A program made the position numbers and the translations under genes. From Uloborus plumipes (Eukaryota > Arthropoda > Arachnida > Araneae > Uloboridae), in the NCBI GenBank assembly GCA_038373865.1, contig JAXGGA010004481.1, forward strand, positions 23,898 to 87,897: 64,000 nt of DNA. The letters run 5' to 3'. A model generated the notes under the pieces. It did not search any database, was not told the DNA's origin, and saw only the letters and a program-made list of their open reading frames with translations. Positions 1 through 12,029 of the stretch are shown piece by piece. Position 1 is the first letter of the stretch. Every line of letters starts with the position of its first letter.

Positions 1-278
1 TTTTGAAACAGCTGTTTCATCTAATTTTAGTTTCCCTCATTATTCCTATTATTTGTAAATTATTTATGAAATATTTTACATGGAATGAAGCAATGTAGTT
101 TACAAAACAGTACTTTGTACACAAAACAACCTTTTTTACCAGCATAACTTTCGTTTTTACTGGTGGACCTATCATTTCGAAACGCACTGTATATAAGAGT
201 TATACGAAGAACGACGAAGAAACCACACCAAAAGCCCATAGATGCGCAAAGCAGCTGAACTAATAACCCAAGTATATA

Positions 279-373
279 ATAAAACAAACAATTAACACAA
301 TAAACAAATGTGAAATAGAAAGTTGCCTCCTTCTATTTCCTATTTGTTTATTGTGTTAAGTGTTTGTTTTATT
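279..373. repeat. Hairpin inverted repeat
   Basis: TTAACACAATAAACAAAT (292-309) is complementary to ATTTGTTTATTGTGTTAA (342-359), and pairing continues outward through AAAACAAACA / TGTTTGTTTT with a one-base offset. The centre is a short loop with a second small stem (AAATAGAAAG / TTCTATTT). Confidence 0.75.
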
Positions 374-376
374 TTA

Positions 377-720
377 TCTATATATAAAGATGACGGTGTT
401 TGTTTGTTCGTTTGTAACCGCTGGCCAGAAGCCCCCACAGCACCTACAGACCTGAAACTTGGCTCAAAAATTCGAACGTATCCCAGTAAAATGTAGCTCG
501 AAAGCCAAATTTTTAATTTCGCATTAGTTATTTTTAAATTAATTAATTAGTCTCATTTTTGGTGTATCCGCCATAATTGAGGGGGGAACCTTCCCCCACC
601 CCAAAACACTATATATCGCTGGAAAGGGTTTTTTTTTCTGAAAAAGAAAGTTTTAGCACGTTTCTGTCCGTTAATTAGGACAGGAGATATTAATTTATCA
701 AATTTAGTCAATTTTCAAGG
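377..720 (+). mobile_element. Possible Helitron 5' end
   Basis: A|TCTATATATAAAGATGACGG followed by TGTTTGTTTGTTCGTTTG has the look of many arthropod Helitron 5' ends (TC after A, short AT stretch, TTTGTTTG). No hairpin-CTRR 3' end could be placed, so the extent given is arbitrary. Confidence 0.3.
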
Positions 721-727
721 CTTAACT

Positions 728-869
728 CTGTACCTCAGAACCAGACTAACGTAAGTCCATTTTCGTCATTTTTCAGTAGAGGGGAAAAACGATGTATTCG
801 ACAATCGTTTTTCCCCTCTACCGAAAAATGACGAAAATGGACTAACGTTAGTCTGGTTCTGAGGTACAG
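728..869. mobile_element. Palindromic MITE CTGTACCTCAGAACC, copy 1
   Basis: Nearly the whole 142 bp folds on itself: CTGTACCTCAGAACCAGACT ... AGTCTGGTTCTGAGGTACAG, with a loop of about 9 bp near 806-815. AACT flanks both sides (724-727, 870-873), as it does the second copy at 19376. Confidence 0.82.
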
Positions 870-1248
870 AACTATGCACGCAATACTGAAACACTAGGTT
901 CATTTTCCTGATCAGCTGATCTTTTGTCCCTGAAGTTACTTTGTGGTTTAAATTGTGCGTATAGATTTAATCCTTGAAAATTTATTCAATTTGAATAATT
1001 ACTATCGCCTGTTACTTACTAAACTTTCTGTCTTTTTGATTTATTTGGCGAATTGATTTAATCTTTTACAAGACTTTAACTGGTATTTAAATGGTTGTGG
1101 AGCGCTTTTGAACTAAAGGATATAATAATTTTACTTCAGAGGGGGGGGGGGTTGAAGTGAATTTAAATTTTTTCAGTTGACTTCCTCAAAATTCGGTGTT
1201 ACTGAAAATATCAGAATGGAACTATTATTTTTAAAAATTTAGTGATGG

Positions 1249-1572
1249 CTATTCAGTTACTCTTCGTATTTGGCGTGGTAAAGTTTAGCAACAATAAGGA
1301 TATTTACCAAACCTCCCAGCCAGTGAAACACTACTTTCTCCAAATAAAAGAAAAAGAAAACGCTCTGGGAAGGAACAGTAGTTGTTTGCAGTCTAAAGCG
1401 TATTTTATTGCATGTTTAAAACATGTATTTAGTGCCACCATCACAAAATTTTTAACAATAATAGTTCCAATCTGACATTTTCGGTAACACCACTATTCAG
1501 TTACGCTTCGTATTTGGCGTCGTAAAGTTTGGCAACAATCGGGAAATTTACCAAACCTCCCAGCCACTGAAA
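1249..1572 (+). repeat. Duplicated ~82-bp segment
   Basis: 'attcagttactcttcgtatt' at 1250 recurs at 1495 with 'attcagttacgcttcgtatt'; both continue 'tggcgt', 'gtaaagttt', 'aacaat' and 'atttaccaaacctcccagcc'. The first copy is preceded by CGGTGTTACTGAAAAT and the second by ATTTTCGGTAACACC, an inverted pair, so this may be a complex element. Confidence 0.7.
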
Positions 1573-2009
1573 TCTTGCTTTTTTGAGGGTCACTGTTAGA
1601 TTGTAATCATTTCAAAGAGATGGTACGAAAGACATTATATTTCTTTCCTTTTAATGTTCACATTAAAATCATGGAAGCATGGTTGTGGCTGAGCTACCTG
1701 ATACAATCGGTTCCCTATGTTAATAAATTTAGATTTGGCGACCAATTTTACATTGAAATTACGGTAAAATCGGAGAATTATATTAAATTTCAAGGGCAAT
1801 ATTGCTGTGTTCGCTGAGAGTTTTCAAAAATCTTGGCACTACAGTTGTGTTAAAAGTTCCATTGAAACGTAAAAATTTCGCTAAAAATAAATAAGTTCGT
1901 CACACACACACACTCGAAAATGAAGAAAAGTCTTAAGAGTGAGTTAAACTTTATTTATACTTAACTTCCTTAACATTTATTGCCCGAGCATCGCCGTGCG
2001 GTACTGCTA

Positions 2010-2011
<2 letters not shown>

Positions 2012-2068
<57 letters not shown>
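2012..2068. repeat. (TA)n microsatellite
   Basis: Uninterrupted alternating A/T over about 57 bp. Confidence 0.95.
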
Positions 2069-2071
<3 letters not shown>

Positions 2072-2301
2072 TTTTTATATACATCCTATAAACAAAAATC
2101 GTCTTTAAATGAATTTCGATCTCTTTAGCTAATTAGCTTTGGCAATAAAATAAAATATCGTTTTAGTTTAAAGCCGATCAAAATTTATGATTCGATATTG
2201 TTTATTAAGTACTGATTTAGTACTGTGAAATTGCATTAGATTATTGTAACATTAGCTATTGTTTAATAATGAAAAACTAAAATGGATATAATATTCACAT
2301 G

Positions 2302-3275
2302 CAGTGGCGGATCCAGAAAAAATCTACAGGGGGGGGCACAAAATGTTTTTTTATTTTTTAACTGAAAAATAGTAATTATTGTTAAAAACAAACAACTGTC
2401 ATACTCTTATGTATTATCGTATTTTCCTTACCTTTCGGTTCCTGGTAATAATGGCATTCCATCATAAACGTATGCAAAAAACATATAGTAAAATAATGCA
2501 AAAGATATATAAAAGCACTTAATTCACTATCGTCAAACATTAAGAACAACCTCGCCCACTCGAACTCGAGAAAATATCACTGAAGAACTATCTACTTTTC
2601 CATAACGGTTAAAATATAACAATATTATAGCTAAAGTGCTTTGAATGTCTTCTTTTTTGATGAGTCTAAATTCGGAAGAATGCACAGACATGGCGCCGTA
2701 TCATTCAGACAATAAGTATCAAAACAAAACATATTTTAGCGTTTGAAGAAATGTAGCCGTAATAAAAATGTATTAAATGAGTAGTTTTTCCCTTTGATTA
2801 ACGTTTAATCAATAAAAAACTAAATGCTTGTAATAGCCAAGTGGAATAAGAATGCAAAAACATACTTCCACTCAACCGCTTGTTATGTCTCCCTTTTTTT
2901 TTCTATATGCTAATACAAGGTAAGCAAAAATACGTCAAAGCTTTTGCTTTCAAATGATCTGAACCCATGGAATAAGTTTGAGACATTCGAAAGTTCCGAA
3001 GATCAATAAATAAAAAGAAAAAAAAAGAAACCGACACATTTTTCTCACATCGGAAATGTGCCAAGAGTAATACTCAAAATGACTTTTCTTTTTCGATTCC
3101 GTTGCCAAAAAACTGTTAAAAAATATTAAAAAAAATGCAAAACAGATGTAACCAATCAGCACCGAAAATCTGATCGGTGTTTTTTATTTCAGTATGGGTT
3201 TTAGGCTCTTCGAGAATATATGACGGGGGGGGGGGGGGCACGTGCCCCCGTGCCCTCCCGCTGGATCCGCCACTG
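2302..3275. mobile_element. Non-autonomous hAT element with 8-bp TSD TTCACATG
   Basis: Ends read CAGTGGCGGATCCAG and CTGGATCCGCCACTG. They are flanked by exact 8-bp duplications TTCACATG at 2294-2301 and 3276-3283, the hallmark of hAT insertion. No transposase frame is seen inside; the subterminal sequence is G-rich. Confidence 0.92.
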
Positions 3276-3931
3276 TTCACATGAAATGAATTCATAGTGT
3301 ATATATTAGATAAGAAAGGAAAAATGATTCAAGTGAAATAAATAAATTGAATAATTCATTATACAGTGCTAAATGGTGAAATCTTAAAAAAGAGAAAATG
3401 TCAGAATGAAGTCCACTAATGTAATACGTAACAAAAAAATGAAAATAGTTTACTTGAAAAATCTTATGAATTCAGAGAATTATTGTAACAAATAAAAACC
3501 TTAAAGGATCAAATGAAATAACAATTTAATAGAGAAAGCAATGAGACTTAGATAAATATTGTAACAACTGCGGTTGTTACAATATTTGTGGCCAACTGAG
3601 GCCATTGAATGGCGTGAATCATTATCCATCTGAGAGGTCCCGAACCAAAAGTGTCTCACTACTTTATGGAAAGAGCTAGAGTTAAATCTCTTTTAAAGCT
3701 AAACCAGTCAGCAATGTGATAAAGATTGGGCAACACGGCTTTTGTGGATTGAAATAGCTTTTGTAATCTTTAGTAAACAAGGAAGGGGAGTAAAGAGCAA
3801 CTTATTCTCGCTGAGCAATCAAGCTACGAGATAATGCTACAAAACAAACTCTTTATTTCAAACGAATGGAGAACCATTTTCCGTTTGTATTTCTTTCATA
3901 AGTTTTGCATAGTTTTAAAGCTATTGATATA

Positions 3932-4472
3932 CAGTGAACTCTCACTTATACGCCGCCTCAATTATGCGCCTTTTTCACTTATACGACGATTTTAAATGGT
4001 CCCAGCACATTCCATAGCAAAATAATGATAGTATCGTTCGTTTATGCGTCGCTCTAAAGATAAATATTTCACTTATGCGCCGAATTTTCCCTAAAATGTA
4101 TGAAAATTTATGTGTTTTCTTTAAAAAATAAGTTTTTCTTTACTTTTCTCTTTAATCTTTCGCCTTTATTACTCACGGAAGGCATTTTTTCCGCATGAAC
4201 TAGAGTTCGGAGAGGGACAATTATCTATTATGCATCGTTTTCAAGGGAACAGTTTGTAGTTAGGTATGCTACAACTTTTGTTTTCTCTTAATCATTGTAG
4301 TTACGTTACAGTAATAGCCAAACTGTAGTAATATGTCCATTTTGTACAGAAACATTCTTATTCACTCTCTCATTAGAACCTATGTTGAGTTTTAGTCCTT
4401 TAAATTGGCTTGCTCACTTATGCGCCTTTTTCTGTTGGTCCCTTGGGCAGGCGCATAAGTGAGAATTCACTG
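3932..4472. mobile_element. Pogo/Tigger-like MITE with TA duplication
   Basis: The ends CAGTGAACTCTCACTTATAC and GCGCATAAGTGAGAATTCACTG are inverted repeats flanked by TA on both sides. Subterminal copies of CACTTATRCGCC occur several times in both orientations. 541 bp, no coding capacity. Confidence 0.85.
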
Positions 4473-5113
4473 TATGTATAATGTATATATATTTTTTTAA
4501 TATTGGAACGTGATGGCGTATGATCTAGACTTTTTCTGATCGGTTTGCAGATAGCAAACAAATCTTGTTAGGGGATAGCAAAGTGATTTTTCTGCTGTTG
4601 CTTGGGCTCAGTATTTTAGTACTGAGAGACAGAATGACCTTTCTGGCTCTGAAAAAAAAAGCATTCCGTTGGAAAATTCAACCGAAAAATCTGCCTTGGA
4701 ATATATGTTGTAATGTGGCGACAGGAGTTCACTTTCTTTCCGTGAAGGTACAATAAATTCCACGGCGTATATTAATGAGTACCTACAAAAATATCTCTTG
4801 TCGTTTCTACAAGCATTCAAAGGTTTTGTACACTTCTCGATTGATTTCATCACTTGATATTACTCAAAATTGGCAAGAGATTGGCATTCTTGAAGAAAAA
4901 AACTGAATTGGTTGGTAAGAGATCCAATTTTCCTAATTCTTCTACGCCTATTGAATATCGCTGAGTTCTTACTAAACAGATACTTCCTAAAGATCTGGAA
5001 TATCCTGGAAATTTACAACTTTTAAGAAATTATGGTTGCAACGGAACACAAAACTGAACTGATGGTGCAAAAACTGATGTGCACTATCAAGCAAGAGACC
5101 TCTTAAGTTGAGT

Positions 5114-5400
5114 CAGGGGAGCCGCGAACTAAAATTTTTGGGAGGGGGATAGTTATCAATTTGCCGAATGAAGTTCCAATTTTACCGAATGATAAAATAC
5201 AAGCATGTACACTTGTCGTACATGAAAAACATTAAGTGAGAAAAAATATTAATATAACAATGCAAAAAACAAAAAAGAACAAAAAACCTCAATGTTGCAA
5301 TGTTGCCTTCAAATTGCCGAATCGTCGCAAAATGTGCCAAATACGGAAATTATTGGGAGGTCACAGTGACCTCCCGTAACCTCCAATCGGGGTGCTCCTG
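5114..5400. mobile_element. Short hAT-like MITE
   Basis: Ends CAGGGGAGC and GCTCCTG are flanked by near-identical 8-mers AGTTGAGT (5106-5113) and ACTTGAGT (5401-5408). The element contains a perfect palindrome, GGAGGTCACAGTGACCTCC, near 5356-5374. 287 bp, no frame. Confidence 0.7.
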
Positions 5401-5904
5401 ACTTGAGTACTTTGCCAAACTAAGTGAAATATTCAAAACAATCACCGAACGAAGAACGAAGGGCAAGGAACGGACCTCCAAAGAACAAGTGAACGATTTC
5501 GAAAAGAGTCACGAAAAGGATGATTCCGTGTCTCCGTTACTTTTACTGTTTCAAAATTTCTCTTGTTTGGAATAATAAACATGAAAAAAGGTTCGTGTGA
5601 GAAGGAAAATGGGAACGTCTCTTCAGCCGTCTTCAGTCGTGGGCAAGCGGAGAGAGAAGAGCTAGTGGTTGCATTTTCAACTTGCAAACATTTTTTTATC
5701 TCTGAACCGGAAGAAATTGCATAATAAGTGAAAACGCTGAATCGCCGCCAGCGGGCTATCACTTTGTTTGCCAACATTTGCTATTCTTAGAACAGGCGTC
5801 TCGTGTCGAAGTTTGCAGGTGAGAAATGCATCTACTCATCACCTGTTGCAGCCATTGACCCTTTGAGTTGTGTTGTGTAGCGCTCAACATAGGTAGACAT
5901 TAAT

Positions 5905-6116
5905 CTTTTATGCCCCGGCGGGACTCAGAAGTCCCGCTTACATTAATTTAGTATTATGAATCCTAAATGGCTGGAATCATGCTGAAGCTTTTAAGTACCA
6001 CTCCTTGTACTTCGCTGAGAGGTCGACAGATGGTACCTGCAATCGGAAACAGTTTTCTTAGGGGCATTAAGGCGTAAGGGGCCACAGACCCTACTGATTT
6101 CCCAAATTTGCTAAAT
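5905..6116 (+). repeat. Dispersed repeat with GGGACTCAGAAGTCCC hairpin, copy 1
   Basis: Begins with the near-perfect palindrome CGGGACTCAGAAGTCCCG, then 'aaatggctggaatcatgctg' and 'gtacttcgctgagaggtcga'. An inverted copy lies at 18850-19105. Termini and class are unclear. Confidence 0.7.
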
Positions 6117-7039
6117 TAATTAGGGACATAATGGGTTAACTAAGGGTTGAAGCTTTGGCGATGGCGTACGTTTGAAAATTATCTAATTACCTAAAACAGA
6201 AAGTTACCTACTTTTTTGTATTAGTACTAAGATTGTGCAAAGATTGCTTAACGTGAACGAAAAAGGAAGCATATCTAAGAAATACTTTCCGTTTTCGCCG
6301 AGAAAGAATATGACCGAGACGAAAAGCTTGTGTAGCCAATTCTTAATCAAGATGGCACTGAATACAATGCAAAATGTACTAAAGAAAATGAGAAAGGAAC
6401 AAAGTCTCAGAAAATATGTAAAATAACATTTTTACGGCACAAAAATTTTAAGTATTTTCCGGGGGAGGGTCCCAGGAACCTCCTTTATACGGAAGAGGAA
6501 GACCATATCCCTAAACCCCTAATGACGTCTGCCCCCCCCTCCCCCTTAATTGTTGCAAATCGATGCCAAAATGTGTGGTGTGTGTGTGTTGACCTGTGTT
6601 TTTTCATGAAAATATTTTCCCCCCTAACTTCATTGTTATACATATAAGAAGGATTAACTGGACTAAAACACATCCTTTTTTGCAATGCCTGTAAAACTGC
6701 CCGTTCCATTTTATACCTGCGGAGAGAGATTCGTCGAACGGAACAAGACAGGGTAGCGTGAGTACCAAAAACCTCATTGGGGATTCGAAAAAAGAACAAT
6801 GAGCTCCCAGACTGGAAAAAACAAGGAATATTTCGCAGCATGTTAACCTATATTCTATCTCTTTCTTTCGGACATTATGTAATTAATTTTTTCATCCTAC
6901 ATTTGGGTGAATGTGAATCTAAAAACCTTCCGATCACAACTCTTTCCTTTTCTTCAATTGTTTCTAAAGTGTTTCATTTGACAAGAGCGTCAAATCGGCT
7001 AAAATGGAAAAGTGATGTAAATTTGTAACATACAACAAA

Positions 7040-7712
7040 CAGTAGCGCCGCTTATATGAATCATGGTTATTTTAAACATTTTTGATTCATTTAAGCGGTT
7101 GATTCAACAATACGGCTAATTCAATAAAGCTGGATATTTTTCTGTTTTTGACGATTTGATTCATTAACCCATTTATGCCCAGTAGCCTAAAAACGGGACG
7201 CTTGTTAGTTACTGCATATAAAAGCCTGTAATGGGTATATCATTTTACTACAGCTGTTTTTCACAAGTTAAATAGTCCTTCTTCTTGAGAAAACCAGTGA
7301 GAGCCATTAGTTGGACATCAGAGTTTATTTATTAACAGCTATTTTCAGACAAGTCAGTCAAGCAACGATCCAGCATGAGTAGCCACAGATAGTGAGTTTT
7401 TTTGTGCGAACTTATTTTTTCATAAAAATAAACTGTTTTAAAATGATTTACTTAAAATGGATCACAGATACCTTCTGTAATGTTATTTTGCAAAAGTAAA
7501 GTCAAGTAAGGTTGTATTTTGCTCACATATCTGCAAAATATCCCATAAACAGGACGTTACATAATTCAATAAATATGGCAACGGCGAGCTATTTTATACC
7601 TAAAATGTATGTAAACCATTCCAAGTAAGAGTTTTAAGCAGATAAAAATTGAAAAATATTGTTAAAAAAACTTGGGCATAAATGGGTTAAAGCATTTGAT
7701 TCAATTAAACAG
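7040..7712. mobile_element. Pogo-like remnant hosting a piggyBac-like MITE
   Basis: The flanks of the piggyBac-like insertion contain repeated TTGATTCA/TGAATC and CCGCTTAT motifs in both orientations, resembling the subterminal repeats of pogo/Tigger elements. The outer ends are poorly defined. Confidence 0.35.
7168..7686. mobile_element. piggyBac-like MITE in TTAA
   Basis: Inverted ends CCCATTTATGCCCA and TGGGCATAAATGGG are flanked by TTAA at 7164-7167 and 7687-7690, the exact target of piggyBac-class transposases. 519 bp, no coding frame. Confidence 0.88.
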
Positions 7713-8077
7713 CGTCCGATGACACATGTATATATTTTTTCCTTTTACGCAGTAGAATAAATTGTTATAGAATTAACAAAGGGTTTCTTTTATGTTTAAA
7801 ACTTTCTTCGAATGTGTTTACATTAACCTTTAACTGGTGAGGGATTTTTTTACAACGTAAATTTTGAGGTGAGGTAATGGAGTGATGTAACCCTAATGGT
7901 TACCCCACTTGAGGTGTTCCCCAAAGGTCATAGCGCACCCCGAGGACCAGGGCACTTAAAATTTGATCGAACCCCTGTTAAATTATACCTCCTCACTCCA
8001 TTAATTTATTTCTCCCCTTAGAATTTAAACTTTGCAGGGGTGTAAGACGCCCTACTTTACCAGTTAAGAGTTTAGAC

Positions 8078-9219
8078 CAGTGTTTCCCAACCTTTTTGAG
8101 CTCATCGCCTCCTAAAAAAGCCGACTGACACTTATTGCCCTCCTCCTTTCTTCCTCGAAAAAACCATAAGTTGGCGCAAGTGAACATCGATATTATTAAA
8201 AATATAAGTACCTAACTTTAATTTGAAGTAATATATACGCAATAAAGCAGTTTTTACCAATCACTTCAAAACTATAAAATATTAATAAATGAATAAAATA
8301 CCTTTATTTTTTTTTCTTTCACATAACGAGCTAATAAGCATTTGAAGGGTAATATTTACCTGAGATCATTGACGTACTTTAAAAAAAAAACAGAAGTATT
8401 TATTTCAAGAAATTAATTTTTTTTCTACTCTGCAGTCTGGGGGAATTAAAATCATTGAAACTATAAATTTGAAATAAAATAAATTGAAAATCGGAAAATT
8501 CATAAAATTGGCAATGAATGACAAAATACTTCCTATAATGTTCGTCCGAGGTGCAAGGAGGAAGCTCTTGTGATTAATTGTCTGAATTCTGAACAACTGG
8601 TTTCGTGCATGTTTACAATGGGGGAGTTTCCGAAATTTCAAAAGTATTTTTTTCTTAAAGAGCATGCTTCAAAACATAGGAATTGACCATTTTTTTTATT
8701 TTTTTGACGCAGTTATATATTTTTTATGAATTATTTTAACCGGTGCGCAGATGCTATTCCGAAAAAAAAAAAAAAAGAACATCTGCGCATGACGTTAGTG
8801 GTACACGTAAGCGCGAAATCTAATTGGTTGTAGTGAGATGACGAAGGTCGTGACGTCACCGATTCCTGAGATTGGACAACTCAAGTCAAGCAAAATGGTG
8901 TTATTATTGGAAAGAGAGCTGGTAGGTGCACCACTGACGTCACAAAAACCACGCCCCGTTTTCAAGGTAGAGTATTTTAAAAAATTAATAAAAAATAAAC
9001 TGTTGGGAAAATTAAAGTATTTTCCGTGCCATATTATTTTTTTGTATCATTCTATCAATTTTGGTAACAAAAAGTAGTACTTTTGACTGAAGGAAACTCC
9101 CCCATTTCGGTTTTCGCTACCCTTTTATTCCTTGTGTTTTCTCTTCTAAATACCCATTGCCCCTTAAGAGATTACCGCCCCTATGAGGAGTCAAATCGCC
9201 CCCATTCTGGGAGTCACTG
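8078..9219. mobile_element. hAT element, family 'CAGTGTTTCCC', TSD GTTTAGAC
   Basis: Ends CAGTGTTTCCCAACC and GGGAGTCACTG are flanked by perfect 8-bp duplications GTTTAGAC (8070-8077 and 9220-9227). Related copies lie at 12030-12685 (inverted) and 59796-60589. A 484-bp element is nested at 8620-9103. Confidence 0.92.
8620..9103. mobile_element. Nested element with GGGGGAGTTTCC ends inside a hAT
   Basis: Ends GGGGGAGTTTCC and GGAAACTCCCCC interrupt the hAT at a point that is uninterrupted in the copies at 12030 and 59796. Comparing filled and empty sites indicates a 2-bp AT duplication, or none. The interior has a long A run and two TGACGTCA palindromes (near 8850 and 8935). The superfamily is not assigned. 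Confidence 0.75.
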
Positions 9220-9229
9220 GTTTAGACTA

Positions 9230-10885
9230 AAAAACCTAGAACTAACATTGAATTCAAAAAAGGAAAGGAAAAGGGAAAAAAGGTTAGATTAATGACTTTT
9301 ATTTAAGATAGACGTGTCATAAATTATGTAAGTTGTGTAATCAGTTCTGTTTTAACTCGTATAAAATTTCCCTATTTCAAAATGTCCTGACATTACTACT
9401 TTCACATCCCTCCTGCCGTTAAACATTCACTTTATGCAATAATGCATAAATTATGATATATCTTTCGTTCTTGTGTTTAGATGATTCCGTATGAAATGAA
9501 CTAAGGAAACATCAAAATACTTATTCTTCGTGTGTGTTAGAGATGGACTGAAGCTTCGCCATTTCACCAAAACTTCAGTCTGGCCGAAGCCCTGAATGCC
9601 CGAGACGACGATTCAGGGCTTTAGCCGAAGCCGGGTCTGATTCGGCAACTTCGGCCTATCATAATTTATGTTGTAAATTATCATTTCACAATTGAAGGAC
9701 TTGGAGGATGAAGGGGCTATGTTACATTTAAAAAAATCTGGACAATGGTAATGGGACAATGGCAAACAATGGTAAACAATGGGTACAAGTAAGCAAGTAA
9801 AACTTGGTGCATCAAAAAGTAGATGTCATTAGACCATTTTCATACGCACACTAACGACAAAACCAGAAAACAAAAAACAACAAAACTTTTATTGTTGCAA
9901 CAACTGCAACAATAAAACTTTGAACTTCAATTACTCGCAATTTCTGTTTTGTCACTTAACCCCTTCATCTCCCAAGCCCTTCAATTATAATTACATAAAA
10001 CACTCTTTAAGCTACACACAATCATGTAAAATATGGTAAAACACAGGAGAAAATTATATTTAATTAAATGATTGGGTGTATTGAACCCATAGAACCAGAA
10101 ACTGTTTAATAATTAACAGTGTATTCTATTTAACTTAAAAACCCGATTCGCTAATTTATTTTTTGTTTATGAAATAAATAAGTCAAATTAAATTATATTT
10201 AGTTTATAATTATATGAGCACTTTAGTTGCTTTAAAATGGAGCCAGTAAAATGTGTCCTTTAAACATTTTTAGTGTTTACACTTACAAAAAAAAAGTAAA
10301 ATTTTATCATCGTCAAAAGCAGAATTTCAAAAAAGTCATATTTCATTTAATACAGCCATAATTATAGGTATAAAATTTTAGTTTTGTTAAAGTTATTAAT
10401 ATGGTAAAAATTTAACCAATTTTGTAGATATTGATCGTGATTTTCAACAATAGTGCAGGATTATAAAATAACACAACAATTAACTAAGAGTGAATTAAAC
10501 TGAATTTTGGTTTATTTTTTATCCTCTTTATTACCTCGAAATACGAGGAGATTGCCTATTTCCTGCATACCCACTTTTGATGAAAAGTATTAAATTTCAA
10601 TTTCATTTGTTACTTAAAAGAAAAAGCTTAGTTTTCATTTAATAATTCTTCATATAATCAGTTCCAAAATTAAACGCATTTTAAATATTTTAAATAGAAT
10701 ATGAATACTGAATCAGTCAAGAAAAATGCGTCTGCCTGACCCTAACAAATTCAACTTGAATTACAAGCTTTTAAATTGAGAATATTTTGATATCTGTTAC
10801 AAAATAAAGATTCAATATGAAAAGCAGCTAATTTCTAGTTTATTCTGTGATATAATATTTGATAAAATTAGTTGGTATTAATTTT
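9230..10885. other. Non-coding, AT-rich
   Basis: Only the hairpin cluster near 9590 and a small TTTATTGTTGCAAC inverted repeat near 9887-9918 stand out. No exons recognised. Confidence 0.6.
9590..9655. repeat. Hairpin of 'gccgaagccctgaat' units
   Basis: GGCCGAAGCCCTGAAT is followed by GACGACG and ATTCAGGGCTTTAGCCGAAG. Adjacent 'ttcggc' and 'cttcgg' motifs form a small simple-repeat-like cluster from 9549 to 9655. Confidence 0.6.
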
Positions 10886-10894
10886 CATAAACAT

Positions 10895-11277
10895 GCCGAC
10901 AGAGTGGTGTAGTGGTTAAGACACTGGCCTCTCATGCCCTAGGGCGCGAGATCAAACCCGACTCCAGTTGGTGGATTTTCATGATGTAGAAAATCGACAG
11001 CGTCCATGTCGTATGATTATGCGGCATGTAAAAGATTCCTCGAGTACTTGTTTGGCTTATGGTATCTCTTGGCAAAATTCAATTCCTAGTGCAGTTTCGC
11101 ATCGAATAGAGCCTAGGTGCCTCCATCTAGTGGGAAAACTGGGCATCAAAATTCTCGTGGCAATGGCATTCCGCCGATGGTGGTGCCACATGAAAGAGCG
11201 GATGCCGGTCTTGGGTTCACAAGTTCTGCAAATGGCAAGAAGCTAAACGCAGCCCCATTTGAAACAAATAAACATTA
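10895..11277 (+). mobile_element. tRNA-derived SINE, family 1, TSD CATAAACAT
   Basis: The 5' 75 bp resemble a tRNA: A-box-like TGGTGTAGTGGTTAAGAC, then B-box-like GAGATCAAACCC. A non-tRNA body follows and ends in an A-rich tail (gaaacaaataaacatta). Exact 9-bp duplications CATAAACAT flank it (10886-10894, 11278-11286). It is a pol III-type retroposon, not a functional tRNA gene. A second copy is at 32247-32565. Confidence 0.85.
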
Positions 11278-12029
11278 CATAAACATTAACTTTCGCTCTT
11301 CAGCAAAATAAAAAAGAAAAGAGACCTTCTTTTCCACACATCTACATTTTGAGTTTCACTTGTGTTGCACTTAACTTTTAGTACACTTAGTTAAAAAAAA
11401 AAGAAACTCATTTGATTTCTCAATGAGAAATAATATTCCACTTAAGCGAATCATTACATTCTATTCCCGGAAAACCGTATCTTTAACCTTCGATCTTACG
11501 GATACAAATTTTTGCTCGAAATAATGAAATAGGGAAAGAACGACCTTCTGCAAGGTTAGCAGATAATTGGCTCCCCATAAACGAAAACAGTCGAAGAAGA
11601 GGTGCGAAACGTTTTTTATTGCATGGCAGTCTGTAACGAGCCTCATAAGCTTCGCTCATTATACGGATCGTTTGCTGGTTATGGAATACGTCGGCCGTGA
11701 CGTAACAAATTGCATCATTATTGCCAACCAATTGCCGAGTGCTAGAAAAGTTGCAAATTTATTGCTGAGTATGAAGCAGATTTTTCAAGTCACACGAAAT
11801 ATGTAATAAGTTGCTCCCTTACGGCAGTTCAGGATCAGTAAATAAGGGGGCAAGAGGGGCGGTTGCACTCCCAAAAATCTTTCGCAGAATGATAAAAAAA
11901 AACAGGTAAATTCAATTTATATATGCACATCTGTACATCACAAATCAATAATCACGTTCAAAATAAAATTAAAAAACCTTGTCAATTTTCAACAAAAGTT
12001 GATGAAACTCAGAACTTTTTCCTCTAGAT

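Larger units (their letters stand above)
880..2290. other. Non-coding, AT-rich
   Basis: Apart from the duplicated segment at 1249-1572 and the (TA)n run, nothing gene-like is seen. Frames at 1242 and 1620 lack any recognisable family or splice context. Confidence 0.6.

Noticed and set aside
10895..10970. Possible tRNA gene
   Set aside because: Has A- and B-box-like motifs but poor cloverleaf potential and is joined to a SINE body with a target duplication.
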